Shown here: positions 52,060-64,000 of the stretch, piece by piece | Numbering within the stretch: the first letter of the stretch is position 1 | Layout of the letters: each line of letters begins with the position of its first letter | Assembly: GCA_021442155.1 (NCBI GenBank) | Contig: CM038215.1 | Coordinates: forward strand, 209,616,982-209,680,981 | Length of the DNA: 64,000 nt | Source of the DNA: Cymbidium sinense | Lineage: Eukaryota > Streptophyta > Magnoliopsida > Asparagales > Orchidaceae | Direction: 5' to 3' | The notes under the pieces: model-generated | Seen by the model: the letters and a program-made list of their open reading frames with translations, nothing else | The model's database searches: none | What the model was told of the DNA's origin: nothing | Made by a program: the position numbers and the translations under genes

Positions 52060-55000
52060 TGTGGAGAAAATTTATGACACCATGTAGAGTTTAGAAATTT
52101 CTTATTAAGATGATCAAATACGTCATTAAGGAATAAACATATTATGTCAGAAGATAAACATATTTTCCTATAATGGATTCAATCAATAAATAAAAGACTC
52201 CTAAGGCTAATGGGTCTTTAGTGTACCAGAGATATTTTCCCAGAACTACATGGAAGGTAGAACATGGTTTAATTTAAACTAGGTTTATGGTTCCCTATAG
52301 AGGGAAATCCTCTATAGTTATATACATCTTACGAAGGGTCTCTTCCTAAGAATACTCTCGATTAAAAAAATGAGTTGTTATTTCTAAAGATTTCTAAGAT
52401 GGTTTTTTAAAGGATTGATTTTTGGAATTTTAAATTGGGATTGATTCAAATTGGAGAGAGTTCTTTTGGAGACCAATTGGGATGAACTAGGAAATTGTTG
52501 ATACTTGGATGCCCAGTAGACATTTCAACTATCCTATAATTGGGCTTTAAATTTGGAATTTAATTTAGATTTTGAGTTGACATTTTCTTAGAAATATAGG
52601 ACTGAGATTCTAGCAGCACAAGATTGCAAAAATGCTTAGGGTATATTCTTGAAAAGGACAGACTTACACTAATACCACCCTAGTTCTATTTGAAATTCAT
52701 AAATGCAAATGTACCAAATATGACAGATAAACCAGGAACTATTGTATTTTTAAGAAAAGAATCTATGAACTTAGACTCAATCCTTAATCTCTAAGATAAT
52801 GTAGGGTATGAAATGCATCTAACTAATGCATATTTTTCAGGCCATTATTATGCCTTTATGCCTTTATGCCTAATATCATGCAATTAGAAATGGATATGAG
52901 CTAAATCAATAATAGAATGCAGGCTTCCCAAGAAGGAGGTCATCCACACAGGACAGATGCCCCTTATGTGCAATGGGTGAAGTTGCCCAATTCAAGGAAT
53001 GGAAATAATATGATTTCATGATTTCAAACCTAATTATTTCTAATTGATTTTATGTTATGCCTAAAGTTTTAGTTTATGAAGTTTTTAGTTGTATTTATTT
53101 TATGTTTCAACCGGTTAAGTTTAATTGGGTAGAAAATTTAGTTTTCTCCCATGAGCTTAATCGTCTAGACATTCATTCACAGGAAAGCATGACACAGAAA
53201 GAAACTTAGAAAAGCAGGTTAATTCTATTGCCCACCTAAAATAAATCAGTCCAATTTAAATTAAGAAAATGGTCAATGAGGCTAGGTATCACTATACACC
53301 CCAAAAGAAAGAAAAATGGGCACCTGAGCTCTGCCTTATACAACCCTGCCTAGAACTACAAGTATAGATCTATGAGTCTTCTTTCCAAAATAATCTCCTT
53401 CTTTAGGGATATCCATCAGGCTCCATAGGAGACCATTGCACCATCTTCTAGTAGAATCCTAGTCCCCATAGATCCTAACCTAATTCTAAGCTCAAATTTA
53501 CATTTTAAATTCAAAAAGAAATCTTAAGCCTTGAAAAATAGATGTTAGGAAATACAAACAACACATAATAGTTATATTTTACAAACATATGGGCTTATCA
53601 TTAGTTGCTTGCCAAGCCCACCTGTCCTATGGACTATGTTAAAGGAGATTTTAGCACCTGCAAGTTAACAATAATTTTATTTATTTATTTATTTTATTTA
53701 TGACAGCAATCCCATTAACACAGCCCCCTGCAGAAAACAGAGTCAATTCTAGAAAGAACGCCTTACCATCCAGTCTAATAGGAAAATAAGCCTAGGCAAT
53801 CAATCTAAAGCAATACACCACACAGACATGTGAAGCACATCATATCACAACACAATACATAGAACTATAAAAGAGTCACATAATGATCTAACCTAAACCT
53901 AGGGTCCGTAACTTAAATGATCTAGTGTGTAGAAGATAGGCTTGCGTGGTAGGTCTTTACTAAGCCTCTTTTACTTCAAGTTTCAGTTTAGGGTTTGAGT
54001 TTGTTTGAATTTTACCTTTGGGTGGTTTCAATTCAAATGATTCAGTGATTTATTTTTATTTTTATTTCCACTTTATTTAATTAAATGGATGTTTAGGTTT
54101 TCAAGAATGAAGAATAGAATGGATTCAATTTTTGGATGAAACTCACTCTATTCAACATTCTAGCTTCTAGCAGAATGAAATCCTCATCCTAAGATGAAGA
54201 TTCATCTTAAAGATCTAACTAAGATCCTTAAGTATCTTAATTAATTCTTTTGATCTCATTTAGTTTGTTTGGATTTGGATTGATGTTTTCTTTTCTTTTT
54301 ATTTGATTCTTGTTTTAGGTTTTTATTTGTTTTGATTTAATTATTTCATTTCATTTGATTTAATTTGAATTGGATTATTTGATTTAATTTATTTCATTTG
54401 GTTTTGTTTGAATTAGTTCATTTAGTTTACATTAATCTTTTAGATTAAGTCATGTTGATTTCATTTAGTTTAGTTTAGGTTAAGCTAAAGCACTTAGGTT
54501 AAGGTTTTCATTCATTTGATTTGATTCATTAGAAATGTAAGGATCCATTAATTGTTTACATTAATCCAATTAGCTTAAGGTTTAATTACTCCTAATATGA
54601 TTTATTAATTTCATTAATCCTTAAGTATGCAATTGGTTAAATTCTTTGCCTTAGGATGTTTGGAGAATTATCCTAAGTATTTCTGATGTTTGATTGAGAT
54701 TTGTTTATGTTATTTCATGATTTAATGGATTAATGAATTTTATTTATAATTATTGGATTAATATTGATCTAGGAATTTGGAAATTCAACAATTCCCAATC
54801 CAAAGATCAATTGGGTTTGAAAGTTTTCTGGCAAGAGGGGTTACATGTCAATTTCATGTTTCCAGAGTTTCATTTTGATTAGGTTCATAATTAGGATGTA
54901 ATTAAGGTTTTAATTATTTAATTAAAACCTAAATTTATGCCTAATTTAATGAAATCCATTTAGGGTTTTATTTTTCGTTGATTCCTCTCTAAAATATTTT

Positions 55001-56920
55001 TTTAATGAGGGTTCATTCATAATTTTTGGATATTTGGTTGATTTATTATGATTTAATTAAGTGCTAGTTAATTATTTGAATTAATTAATTCAATTAATTT
55101 CTTAATTAAGTCAAATTGTGATTTATTAAGTTTAACTGAGTTCCCTTAATGTTTCAATGTTCATTAGGGTTCATAAGGTTAATTAAAGTTTTCTGATTCA
55201 TTTTTATTAATTATTTCATCTTAATTTAATTAAATTTGAGGTTTAGGGTTTAAATTTTCATTTCCCATAAAAATAGTCAAATAAATTATGGAAAATTTAC
55301 AAAAGGTGTGTTTTAGCCCTAATTTCATTTTCTCAAAGTTTCAATTCAGTTGGATTTATGGTTTGAGTATAATTATAATTTAATAGTTTTTAATTAAACC
55401 CAAATTAAGGCTAACATACCCATCATTAATTGGGGATTTTAATTTTTTATGGATTCCCCCCATCAAGACGAATCCATAGAGCCCTCATTTGTATTTTTCT
55501 AATTTATATTTATTTTTCTATGATTTTATAAGTTATGCATGATTTTAGTAAATTTTTTAATTCAAAAATCTAAAATTTCCTCTTTAAACCAGTCAACGCT
55601 GAAGTGACAAGCCATGCCGTGTTTCGCACGCGGATTGGTCCACGCAGGATCCCACATTAAAAAGGTGGTAGGATGCGATTTTGAGTAGGACCGTCCGATC
55701 AAAGATCAGACGGTCCACAATCGATCCATTGGTCCTAAAGGATTTAAATCGAGTGGTCCACCTAGATCAGAGCCGTCCATTCCTTTTAAAAGGAACGGAT
55801 GGTCTGGATTGCATCTTTTACCTGGACAGCATAAACAGAGAGCCATCCATGGATTTGGTTTGATTTCTGATGATCCAAGCAATGAAATCGTGCATTTTCG
55901 ATTGCAAATCGATCGTGGAATAAAATCCTACCAATCTAAGTGGCTTGACCTCATTTGAGATCAAGTTTTTATAAGAAACCTCCAAGGCCGAAATGCTTGA
56001 AGAAAAAGAGAGGGGCGTTAATGGCATACCTCCGATCCAGCAATCTACGGTGGTGGGGTTGATTCGAAAAGCTTTGGAGTGATGAGAGAAGCTTGTATGC
56101 CAAAGGAATTGAGCTATCTCCCTCCGGATTGGTCCATAGACCAAGCTCCCTTGCTACCCATCGACCTTGATTGCTCTTTGGCTTCTCAGTGATGTGGGGA
56201 GTGGGGGAAGGTTCATTCTCACTTCATTTTGGCTCGTGGAGGTGATGGGAAGGTCAATTCAGCTTGAGGTAAGGTCTAAGAATCCTCTATTTGGTCATGA
56301 GCTTCCCTTTTTATTTCCCTCTCCTTGGTTGCTAGGCTGATAGGAAGCTTTGGAAGTTTGCTTCCATGCTCATTCCTCATCCTCCACCTATTTGAGATGA
56401 AGAGGTGGAGAAGGAATGGACTTAAGCAAATGGAATTTTTCTTGTGGTGCCTTTGACTTGTCTTGGCTCTTTATCATTTGGATCGTTGTGTAGAATGATT
56501 ATGGAACTTGATTAATGCTGCAATCTCTCATTAGAAGGTCTAAGAAGGTTTTATTTATGCTTTGGATAGTTTAGTGGAGGAAGGATTTGAAAGTCTTTTG
56601 AAATTATGGTGTTTAGCTATCTTTTGCATTAACTTAATTTAGGTCTTTCCCATTAATGAATTAACCTTAGTTCAATGCTTAATGTATGCGCATTACATCA
56701 TTAATGGCTTAATTTTCCATTGGGTTAATTCATGCAATTTGGAGAGGAAAGGGGTTGAGTCCACCTAAGTCAACTAGGTTAGAATAAACCCAATGAAGAT
56801 TCCCTAGAACACTAGGTGTAGTGTCCTAAGCACTGAATTAGGAGGTTCCTATTTGAAATTAGGACATCCTAATTACTAATTTCAGATTGATGTAAACCTC
56901 ATCCAAAAATGAGGTCAACA
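52060..56920 (+). mobile_element. 3' LTR (4.9 kb) of the LARD-like element
   Basis: It starts TGTGGAGAAA and ends AATGAGGTCAACA, and pairs with 39,611-44,537. TAAAC follows at 56,921-56,925 against TAAAT before the 5' LTR, a five-base target duplication with one mismatch. The CpG-bearing block is at 55,590-55,850, and the terminal stem at 56,895-56,915. The whole element, LTR to LTR, spans 17.3 kb on the plus strand and sits inside a minus-strand LTR. Confidence 0.88.
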
Positions 56921-59542
56921 TAAACTTCATTCTAATCTCAATTTACTAAAACCAATACCTCCATTCAATCATAAATTGAGTATTGGATATGACTTCACCA
57001 CCAATTGGCCCTAACCAAGCCAATTTGGCCTCTTAACCCAAGTTGGCCCAATTTGGCCTGAAGGGCCAAACTGAGTCAAATCTCATTCTAAATCAAATTG
57101 ATTGAAACCAATTCCTCTAATCAATCATATATTGATTATTGAACATGATCCAAGCCCTAATTGAATTCAATTTAATCAAACCAACCCAATTGACCCATTT
57201 AGCCCAAATTGACCTAAAGGGTCAAATTGAGCTAAATCATTCCTAAATCCAAATCAATTCATATTAACACCTATAATAATTCTAAAATCATCAATTGAAC
57301 CTAAACCAACCTCCTACCAAACTAATTTGGTCAATTTGACCAAATTGGTCAACTTAGCCCATTTGATCCAAATGAACCTAAATGAGCCAAAACTAAATCC
57401 ACTTTAGATTAAACCAAATAAAGTGAACCAAAACATATCAAATGATCATTTAAACATAACCTAGCCTTTGGGTTGACTCAATTTGATCAAGTGGTCAACC
57501 TAACCCAACCTAACCTAATGTAACCCGATTTGACCTACATGGGTCAAATTGAGCCAAACCCAACCAAACCAGCTCCAAACTCAATCAAACTTGGCATGAC
57601 CCATCCTTGGGTCACCATGGGTCAACCCAATTGAATCCACCCCATGATTGACTTGATTTAGAACAAAACCCATTGGGTAAATCCCTCCAAATGAGACAAA
57701 ATTCTCCTTTGGATGGTCAAACCCACTCTCTAACCCTTGTCAGCCCTCTTTAGCTCAATTAGGACACCTGAACCACTGATTAACTTGACCCAAAGCTGAT
57801 TGAGTCAGCCATGGCTCAAGAGAGGGTTAGTTCACCTAAGCCATCTCATTAAAACACTTGGAGGAGAGGGTACATCCATTACCAAGCCCTTCCATACCTT
57901 CACCCACTCAAGATGCTCCACCTCAACCACTCACTAACAACTCTGATTGCCTGTGCCGGCCAGATGACTACCAAAAGCTAAAACAATCCTAGCTATTAGA
58001 TCACTTAGAGTGAAGGGTATACTCCTCCCCATCCAATTCAAACCAAATAGAGAGCATTAGTGAGTCGAGTTGAGCATCCTTAGAGTGTCCCCGAGTTCTC
58101 TTAAGCTTCCCATCCTTGATGACACAAAACCCAAGCAAAGCTGAGCCCTCTATCCGTCCAACTCCACCCAAACCTCACCAAACTTCAATTAACTTCTCCC
58201 ACACCTTCCCCAAGCCGGTGAGGTAAAAAGAATCGATTCTCGATCAATTCAAGCACCAGAGATCACTCCTAGAATAACTCTGGGGACTATTGTGGCAGCG
58301 TTTGGCCCACAGAGCCACCAGCAGGGAGGTAACTCACAAGCTTCTTAACATGGCTTCATCTCTTCAAGAAGAATCTACCTCAGTCGTTGGACCACCGGTC
58401 TTGAGCTCTGACAAGGTAGTTTTTTTAGTAAACCATACAAAATCTATTAGGAGTTGATGTTTTGTGAAAGATTTTGTGATTTCACATGGTTTCCACTATA
58501 GGATCTCCTTAGATCTCTCCCCAAACATTTTGGAATCGATCCTAACACCTCACAAGCTTTGGTGAGCTCGAATCAAGTGACGAAGGGCGGACAGTGTCCA
58601 TCTTCCAGCGCTCGAGGGATGAAGGATCATCCTCCATCCATTTCACATTATTGGAACAGACAATCATGATTAATTTGCTAGTTTTATTCGATTTAATCCT
58701 ATTAGATCCATGGTATTCATCCCCACTGTTTGATCTAAGATTGGATCATAGGGATGAAGGTGCGTTCATCGCCGCTGACTCAGCATGCTGTGTCAAATGA
58801 TTTAAGTAGCCCGTCCCATGGCGCCAAGTGGAAAACATCGTCATGCTGACCCCCATTGAAAACTCATAACTAATTATAGAAAAATCTTAAAAATATGAGT
58901 AAATCCATGTTGAAAAGGGTAAATAGAGGATAATTTAATAAAAATAAAATCTATGGTATTTGAATAGTGACTAGTGCTTAATTAAGATTTGAGTTTTTCC
59001 TAATTACCTTAATTAAGCCCTAATTACTTGGGTGATTGATCTCAAATTTGAAATATTGATTTAATGGATTGTCCTCTAACTCCTATTATTTTCTTGGGAT
59101 TTATTGGCTATGTAATTAGAAAAATTTGAAATTCCAATCTTAGTTACCCTCATTAACTGATTTAATAATTATTAAAATTATTAAATAATAAAAAATAATT
59201 AATTTAATTTGATTAATCACTGATTAATAATGAAATGATGAAGGGGAATGATTAGGACCTCTTTCTTAATGGTTTTCTCTAAATTTATTTCATTAGGAGG
59301 GTTTAAGTAAAGCTAATTAAGTAATTAATTATAAAATTGAAACCAATTGAATTGATAATTGGTTCAGATAATTTGAATTGAATTTGTGGGTTCCTCTTTA
59401 TGTGTTTAATAATGTAAAGACTCTTAAGTAAATTATGATTAGCCCATGGGTGTGGAAGAATCATATAAGTACTTAATTAGTTATTTCCATAATCTAATTA
59501 ATACTTAAGCATGAGCCTATTGCATTAGGTCCTTTAGGAGCA

Positions 59543-59844
59543 TTGTAATTTTAATTTATCATAAGCATCTCATTTGAGGCTCATGAAAAAGTGGTTAATT
59601 GAATTAAAGAAGCATAGGAAAGGGTAATTAAAGAATTGCTTAATGATTCAAACTTAATTAATTCATAAAACTCACTTAATTACTTCTCTTTAGATTGCAA
59701 TTTTAATTTATCATAAGCATGTCATTTGAGGCTCATAAATAAATGGTTAATTGAATTAAAGAAGCATAAGAAAGGGTAATTAAAGAATTATTTAATGATT
59801 CAAACTTAATTAATTCATAAAACTCACTTAGTTACTTCTCTTTA
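59543..59844. repeat. Tandem duplication, two copies of 151 bp
   Basis: ATTG(T/C)AATTTTAATTTATC occurs at 59,543 and 59,694. The two 151-bp copies differ at only a few positions, so this duplication is much younger than the LTR that holds it. The sister LTRs have one copy. Confidence 0.85.
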
Positions 59845-60334
59845 AACACATTAAATAACTAACATGGAATGGGGTTAAAAACAACAAATATAATTTCTCC
59901 TCTTTAGGAGTTTAATAATTCAAATCCAAAATAAACTACGTAAGAAGCTTTGGTTTTCCTTAAAAGATTTTATTCAACTTCATTGTCCTTAAGAATTAAT
60001 GTGATTGAATGTATCATGTGGTAATGTTTAATTATTCCTTTTGAATCATTTAAATTTGTATGCTATTTGATATCATACATTCATATTTTCAAAATAAAAA
60101 AATCAATGAAATTTACTTATGTTCAAGTTGCATGTGTTGGATTAATTCTATTATATGGGTGGTTATTATCACTAATAAATTTTAAAAATATTTTCAAGGT
60201 TACAAATTAATAATGAAGATTTAAATTAATGTTGGCTATAAATACCTTATATGACTTACATGTGTTTATATCTTAAACATGTTGTAGTGTTGCTTTATTT
60301 TCAATATTCATGTGTATGTTTACATATATTTGAA

Positions 60335-60690
60335 TGTTAGTAAGTATATATATGAACATCCTAAGAATACAAGGCTTTAAGTAGCCCCAAGGAGGGCTTA
60401 CATTACCTCACTTTCTTAGTTAATAATGGCACGTACTTGCTTGATTTTATCAATATGTTTTTATACATTAGAATTTGGATAAAGATTTACTTTACATGAA
60501 TAAATAAATTTATTAGCATATAATCTTTTACATGATTTTTATTCTTATGTTGTGTATACATTTATATGCATTTAAGATAGCAAGTATATAGTCTGGACAT
60601 CTCGAGAATACGAGGCTTTAAATAGCCCTAAGGAGGTCTTAGATTACCTCGCTTCCCTAGTTTAAACACTGACACGTACTTGCTAAATCT
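60335..60690 (-). repeat. Internal LTR tandem repeat, two copies
   Basis: Cores are near 60,342 and 60,587, a spacing of about 245 bp, each with GAATAC(A/G)AGGCTTTAA(A/G)TAGCCC and a GGAGG...ACCTC stretch. Same repeat family as at 36,238-36,860. Confidence 0.78.
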
Positions 60691-62917
60691 TTATTACATA
60701 TGTATGTGTACTTAGCTAAAGGATGAAATCTCCCCTTTTTCTACCAAAAACATATTCATCCATGATCATTTAAATGTGATAAAAATACATTGCATGTATA
60801 GGTATGTTAAGTTCAAAATCATATACATGCTATTGATGATGAAAAGGAATAATATAACATCTTCCATGTGATAGTAATTCAATCTCATTAATCTTAAGAT
60901 GCCTTTCATGTTTAAATAGGATTTTTAAGATTAACACAAATTTAAGAATTAATAAAAAATGTTTAATAAAATATTCACTAAAAGAAACTAAGTCATAATA
61001 ACATGTCTTTAGAAAATAACTTAAGATAGGGATGAAGATAGTCAAATCTCTTTCCTTTCTTATAATAATTAGATCCTAAGTAAATATCAAATGAAATAAA
61101 AGAAGATATAAATTAAAACCCACCAATCCTCTTAGTAACATGAAGTGAAATTACCCTTCATGGTTAATTGAAATAATTCAAAACTTAGACAATTATAATT
61201 CTAAAGCCTAGTTAAGACATACTACACTAAGCCTAAACAAACACATTAGAATACTAAGTCACCACTTCTAGCTTTAGATTAGGACAATGTATGTAATGAT
61301 ATTGTGTTTTATTTTGTGATGTGATATTTTAGATTGGATGTTAGGATTGTTGTGCGTAAATTGGATGTCAGGTTGTTATTAGCCTAATGATATTTTATGC
61401 AGGGGGATATGCTAAAGGGGTTGCTGAAATAAAATAAATTTAAATGCATTTTCTGGCAGGTTGATCTCCTTTGCATAATCCACAGTATGATAGGTGGGCT
61501 TGGTTACTCATGTGCAGGGTGCTAAATCTGAATTAAAAAATATAACTGCTTGGGTATGAATGTTTGTTTAGCTAATATCTATTTTGCAGGTGTAGTTAGA
61601 TTTACTTTCTCATTAATATGTAATTTTACAATAGGAATTAAGATTAGTGCTATGAAATTTAGGATGAACAGTGACCAGAAGGCAATGTCCTGGGAGGCCC
61701 TGTGAAGCCTTAAAATAAACTCAAATCAAAAGACTGAAGACCCCCATAGCATCTATTCAATTTCAATTGTAATATTTTTTATAGTCTGAGTCATATATGA
61801 GTAGAGCTTGGCTACCCAATTTCTCTTATTTTTCAGGGTGTATGGTGGTACTCAGCCGCACCGGCCTCTTATTATTTTATGAAATCTATGAAATGTTTGA
61901 TTTTTATGTTTATTTTGTGCAAAAGGATGGCATGATTTTCATATATTTCTTTAAGATTGATGATTGAATGTGTGGCCTAGATGTGGTAGGCTTATTAAGA
62001 AAAAAATAATTTTTCTAACCCCATTAACAACTCATAATTATATTTTAAAATAATATATAACCTCATTTTAAATCTTAAGCTATAATCAAGATAATTAAAA
62101 TATTTATCAACCCCTTAGCTAAATGTTGAATGTTTTAACATCATGTATATATTTTTATTTCTCTTTTGAATAGGGAGGGTCTCTACTCTTGCACTATAGT
62201 GAATGCTTGACCTGTGAGGGCACCCCTCATGGTGGAGAACACCTCTTCTATCTGATTTAGCCAATAACTTAATTTCATCATACATTTAGGCATAAATATC
62301 CCAAGCTTTTGTCCAAATGATGTGCCAAAATTTGATATAAAAATTTTTAAATTTTGCATTTAGTCTAAGTCATGGTTTCATACCAATCATGATCTAGTCT
62401 CTTAGGGAGTGAGTTTAAGACTCTAGTCTCTTTTTAATTAAATAACATACTAGCTATCTTGCACTTACATAAGATCGACCCACATGATTTTAAAGCGCAT
62501 GAGGTGTTAGCTGGCGGTCATTCTAAGAGGTTGTAAGTCCAGAAGAGTCGGGATGGTTTACTTGCTCTTGTGGAGGTGAATCGTTATATTCCATTTTTTT
62601 ATTACATGTAGGTCGTGCTTTAGTTTGTGCTAAAGCATCCTAGATTAAGATCTGAGGCTATTTATTTCCTTTGGGCTATGAACATAAGTCCTCACCTCTT
62701 AGGTATTTTCATAACCTTGAGTTGATGAACTATAAGCCTTAACACTCTAATAAATTTCATTTCAAATAAAGTAAATTATCTCATTCAAATATATAAAGCC
62801 TCACTATAAGATAGATTGGAGTATTTATTAGGCCTCCTAGTATCATGAGTGCTCCTTACTTATCCTCCTTTGGCATCCAAAAATAATATTTCAAATTGAA
62901 CATTCCTACTTAATTTT

Positions 62918-62920
<3 letters not shown>

Positions 62921-62948
<28 letters not shown>
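62921..62948. repeat. (TA)n microsatellite
   Basis: 14 uninterrupted TA units within the 5' block of the minus-strand LTR. The sister copies lack it. Confidence 0.95.
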
Positions 62949-62950
<2 letters not shown>

Positions 62951-63304
62951 CAATTTATTGATAGCCTAACCTTGAAATCTTTGGAGATATAATTGACTAC
63001 TTTAATCGAGAATATTCTTAGAAAATCCTCATTTTCTAGGATGTAATTAACTATGGAAGCGTGTTCCATAGGGAATTAAAGAACCCAACATAAAGTAAAC
63101 CTTGCTTTATATTTTCATGTAAATTAGGGGAAAAATCTCTAGCATAAGGAGACTGCCTTGGAGTCCTTATTAGTGATTAGTCCATTGTAGGGTGATATTT
63201 CTATATTTTGAGATGGCACATCATACCTCAATGTCATACCCGATCACTTTAATAAGTACCCCATAAGATTTGCATGGTGTCCCAAGTGACTCTGAGATAA
63301 AACA

Positions 63305-63960
63305 AGACCCATATATGTTCAATAATTAATTTAAAGTATTTTAGAATAATTGATTTGGTTCAATCTAATTTAGATTAGATTGAATTTGATTTTGCCATTA
63401 TATGATCAAATTGAGCTAACTTGGGCTAAGTGAACCATTCAGCTGAATTGAGTCTCAATTAGGCATCAATCAAGCTTAATCAAGGTTTCAAATGATTTAG
63501 GCAAGTTCAATTTCTGGGTTAATTTTGGGTTTAGTCTCTTCAAGCCCAAAATGGTCAAATTGGGTCAATTGATCGGATTAGTCAAATTAGATCTCAATTG
63601 GGTGTGATTAGTGTTTTTGGTGTCATGTGATCAACTAGTTGAATAATAATTTGAATTTGGTTAAAGTTTGGATCAAGGTTACATAAAAGGGTCAAATGGG
63701 AAAATTTGGGAAAAGTAGGTTAGTTAGCTCATTTAAAGCCAAGTGCATTTGGTTTATGTTTGAGGTTAGTTTGGACTAAGTGAGGTCTACTAATCAATTT
63801 GGGGTCTAACCTTAAGATTGATTAAGTCTACGGGTTTAGGTTTAGACATCTCTTTAGCCACTAGAAGTGTCTTAACTTTAAGTGAGGAAGTCTCAGTGTC
63901 AAAATGAAAACCTATGTTTAAAAAGGTTAGATGTCAACCTCACTAAAAGTGGGGTCAATA
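63305..63960 (+). mobile_element. Layer-1 giant LTR, 3' segment (3 of 3)
   Basis: This is plus-strand sequence of the family 3' end: a GGGTCAATTGATC zone, then TTTAGCCACTAGAAGTGTCTT (compare 11,120), then the terminal stem CCTCACT/AGTGGGG (63,938-63,954) and GGGGTCAATA. It is followed at once by AGCTT, the duplication seen before 15,967. This places it as the end of the LTR that starts at 15,967. Confidence 0.8.
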
Positions 63961-63965
63961 AGCTT
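63961..63965. repeat. Target-site duplication AGCTT, right copy (layer 1)
   Basis: Exact match to 15,962-15,966. Beyond it lies 35 bases of AT-rich original target DNA. Confidence 0.8.
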
Positions 63966-64000
63966 TAAGATATTTTTTTATTGTATTTTTTTTAATTTTT

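Larger units (their letters stand above)
56921..63304 (-). mobile_element. Second layer-2 LTR, main segment (3 of 3)
   Basis: Minus-strand LTR that resumes after the 17.3-kb insertion. It runs from the TTGACC/GGTCAA zone (about 57,000-57,560) through the CpG-bearing block (58,700-58,860), AT-rich spacer, two copies of the internal repeat (60,335-60,690) and the 5' block. It ends at about 63,304, where the reverse complement starts TGTTTTATCTC. The exact start could be up to seven bases further right, where TGGGTC also begins with TG. With its other two pieces this LTR is about 7.2 kb. No coding capacity. Confidence 0.75.

Noticed and set aside
51990..52060. Polypurine tract flush with the 3' LTR
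   Set aside because: The only purine run ends 33 bases upstream, and the bases next to the LTR are mixed.

Overview
The window looks like AT-rich, gene-free nuclear DNA of a flowering plant, probably from a large, repeat-rich genome. I see no intact protein-coding gene. The longest open frames are about 120 codons, and none carries a recognisable domain. The plant call rests on the repeats: a 5'-truncated RTE-type LINE whose decayed reverse transcriptase reads like plant RTE elements, a PIF/Harbinger-like MITE with a TTA target site, and nested LTR elements with 5-bp target duplications. I cannot name a species.

The main result is a 48-kb nest of one LTR family, from 15,962 to 63,965, that can be taken apart layer by layer using target-site duplications. 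Layer 1 is a + strand LTR of about 7.8 kb, split into 15,967-19,278, 27,553-31,348 and 63,305-63,960, and bounded by an exact AGCTT duplication. Layer 2 is two minus-strand LTR copies inserted in it: 19,279-27,552 (GTCAT/ATCAT) and 31,349-63,304 (gross span). Layer 3, inside the second of these, is a minus-strand solo LTR at 32,074-39,514 (exact ATAGC duplication) and a complete 17.3-kb + strand element at 39,611-56,920 (TAAAT/TAAAC). A further short + strand copy lies outside the nest at 6,684-11,222.

The 17.3-kb element has two LTRs of about 4.9 kb around a 7.5-kb internal region with no gag-pol. This is a LARD-like non-autonomous design. Its internal region starts with a minisatellite field of about 2.4 kb, whose core is a 183-bp higher-order repeat built from four subunits of about 46 bp. 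The solo copies of the same family are 7.2-8.3 kb long, unusually long for LTRs. They end in TG...TA instead of TG...CA and carry a 210-270 bp internal tandem repeat whose copy number differs between insertions. Each copy has a CpG-bearing block followed (on the LTR strand) by a zone dense in TTGACC/GGTCAA.

Left of the nest, 1-6,683 is mostly unassigned AT-rich DNA with a possible decayed retroelement (primer-binding-site-like motif at 4,249). The LINE with an exact 18-bp target duplication is at 12,144-13,237. A 354-bp tandem duplication that includes part of the MITE follows at 13,622-14,316, with the full MITE at 14,227-14,460. No genes act together here. The window records successive transposition, LTR-LTR recombination and local tandem duplication.
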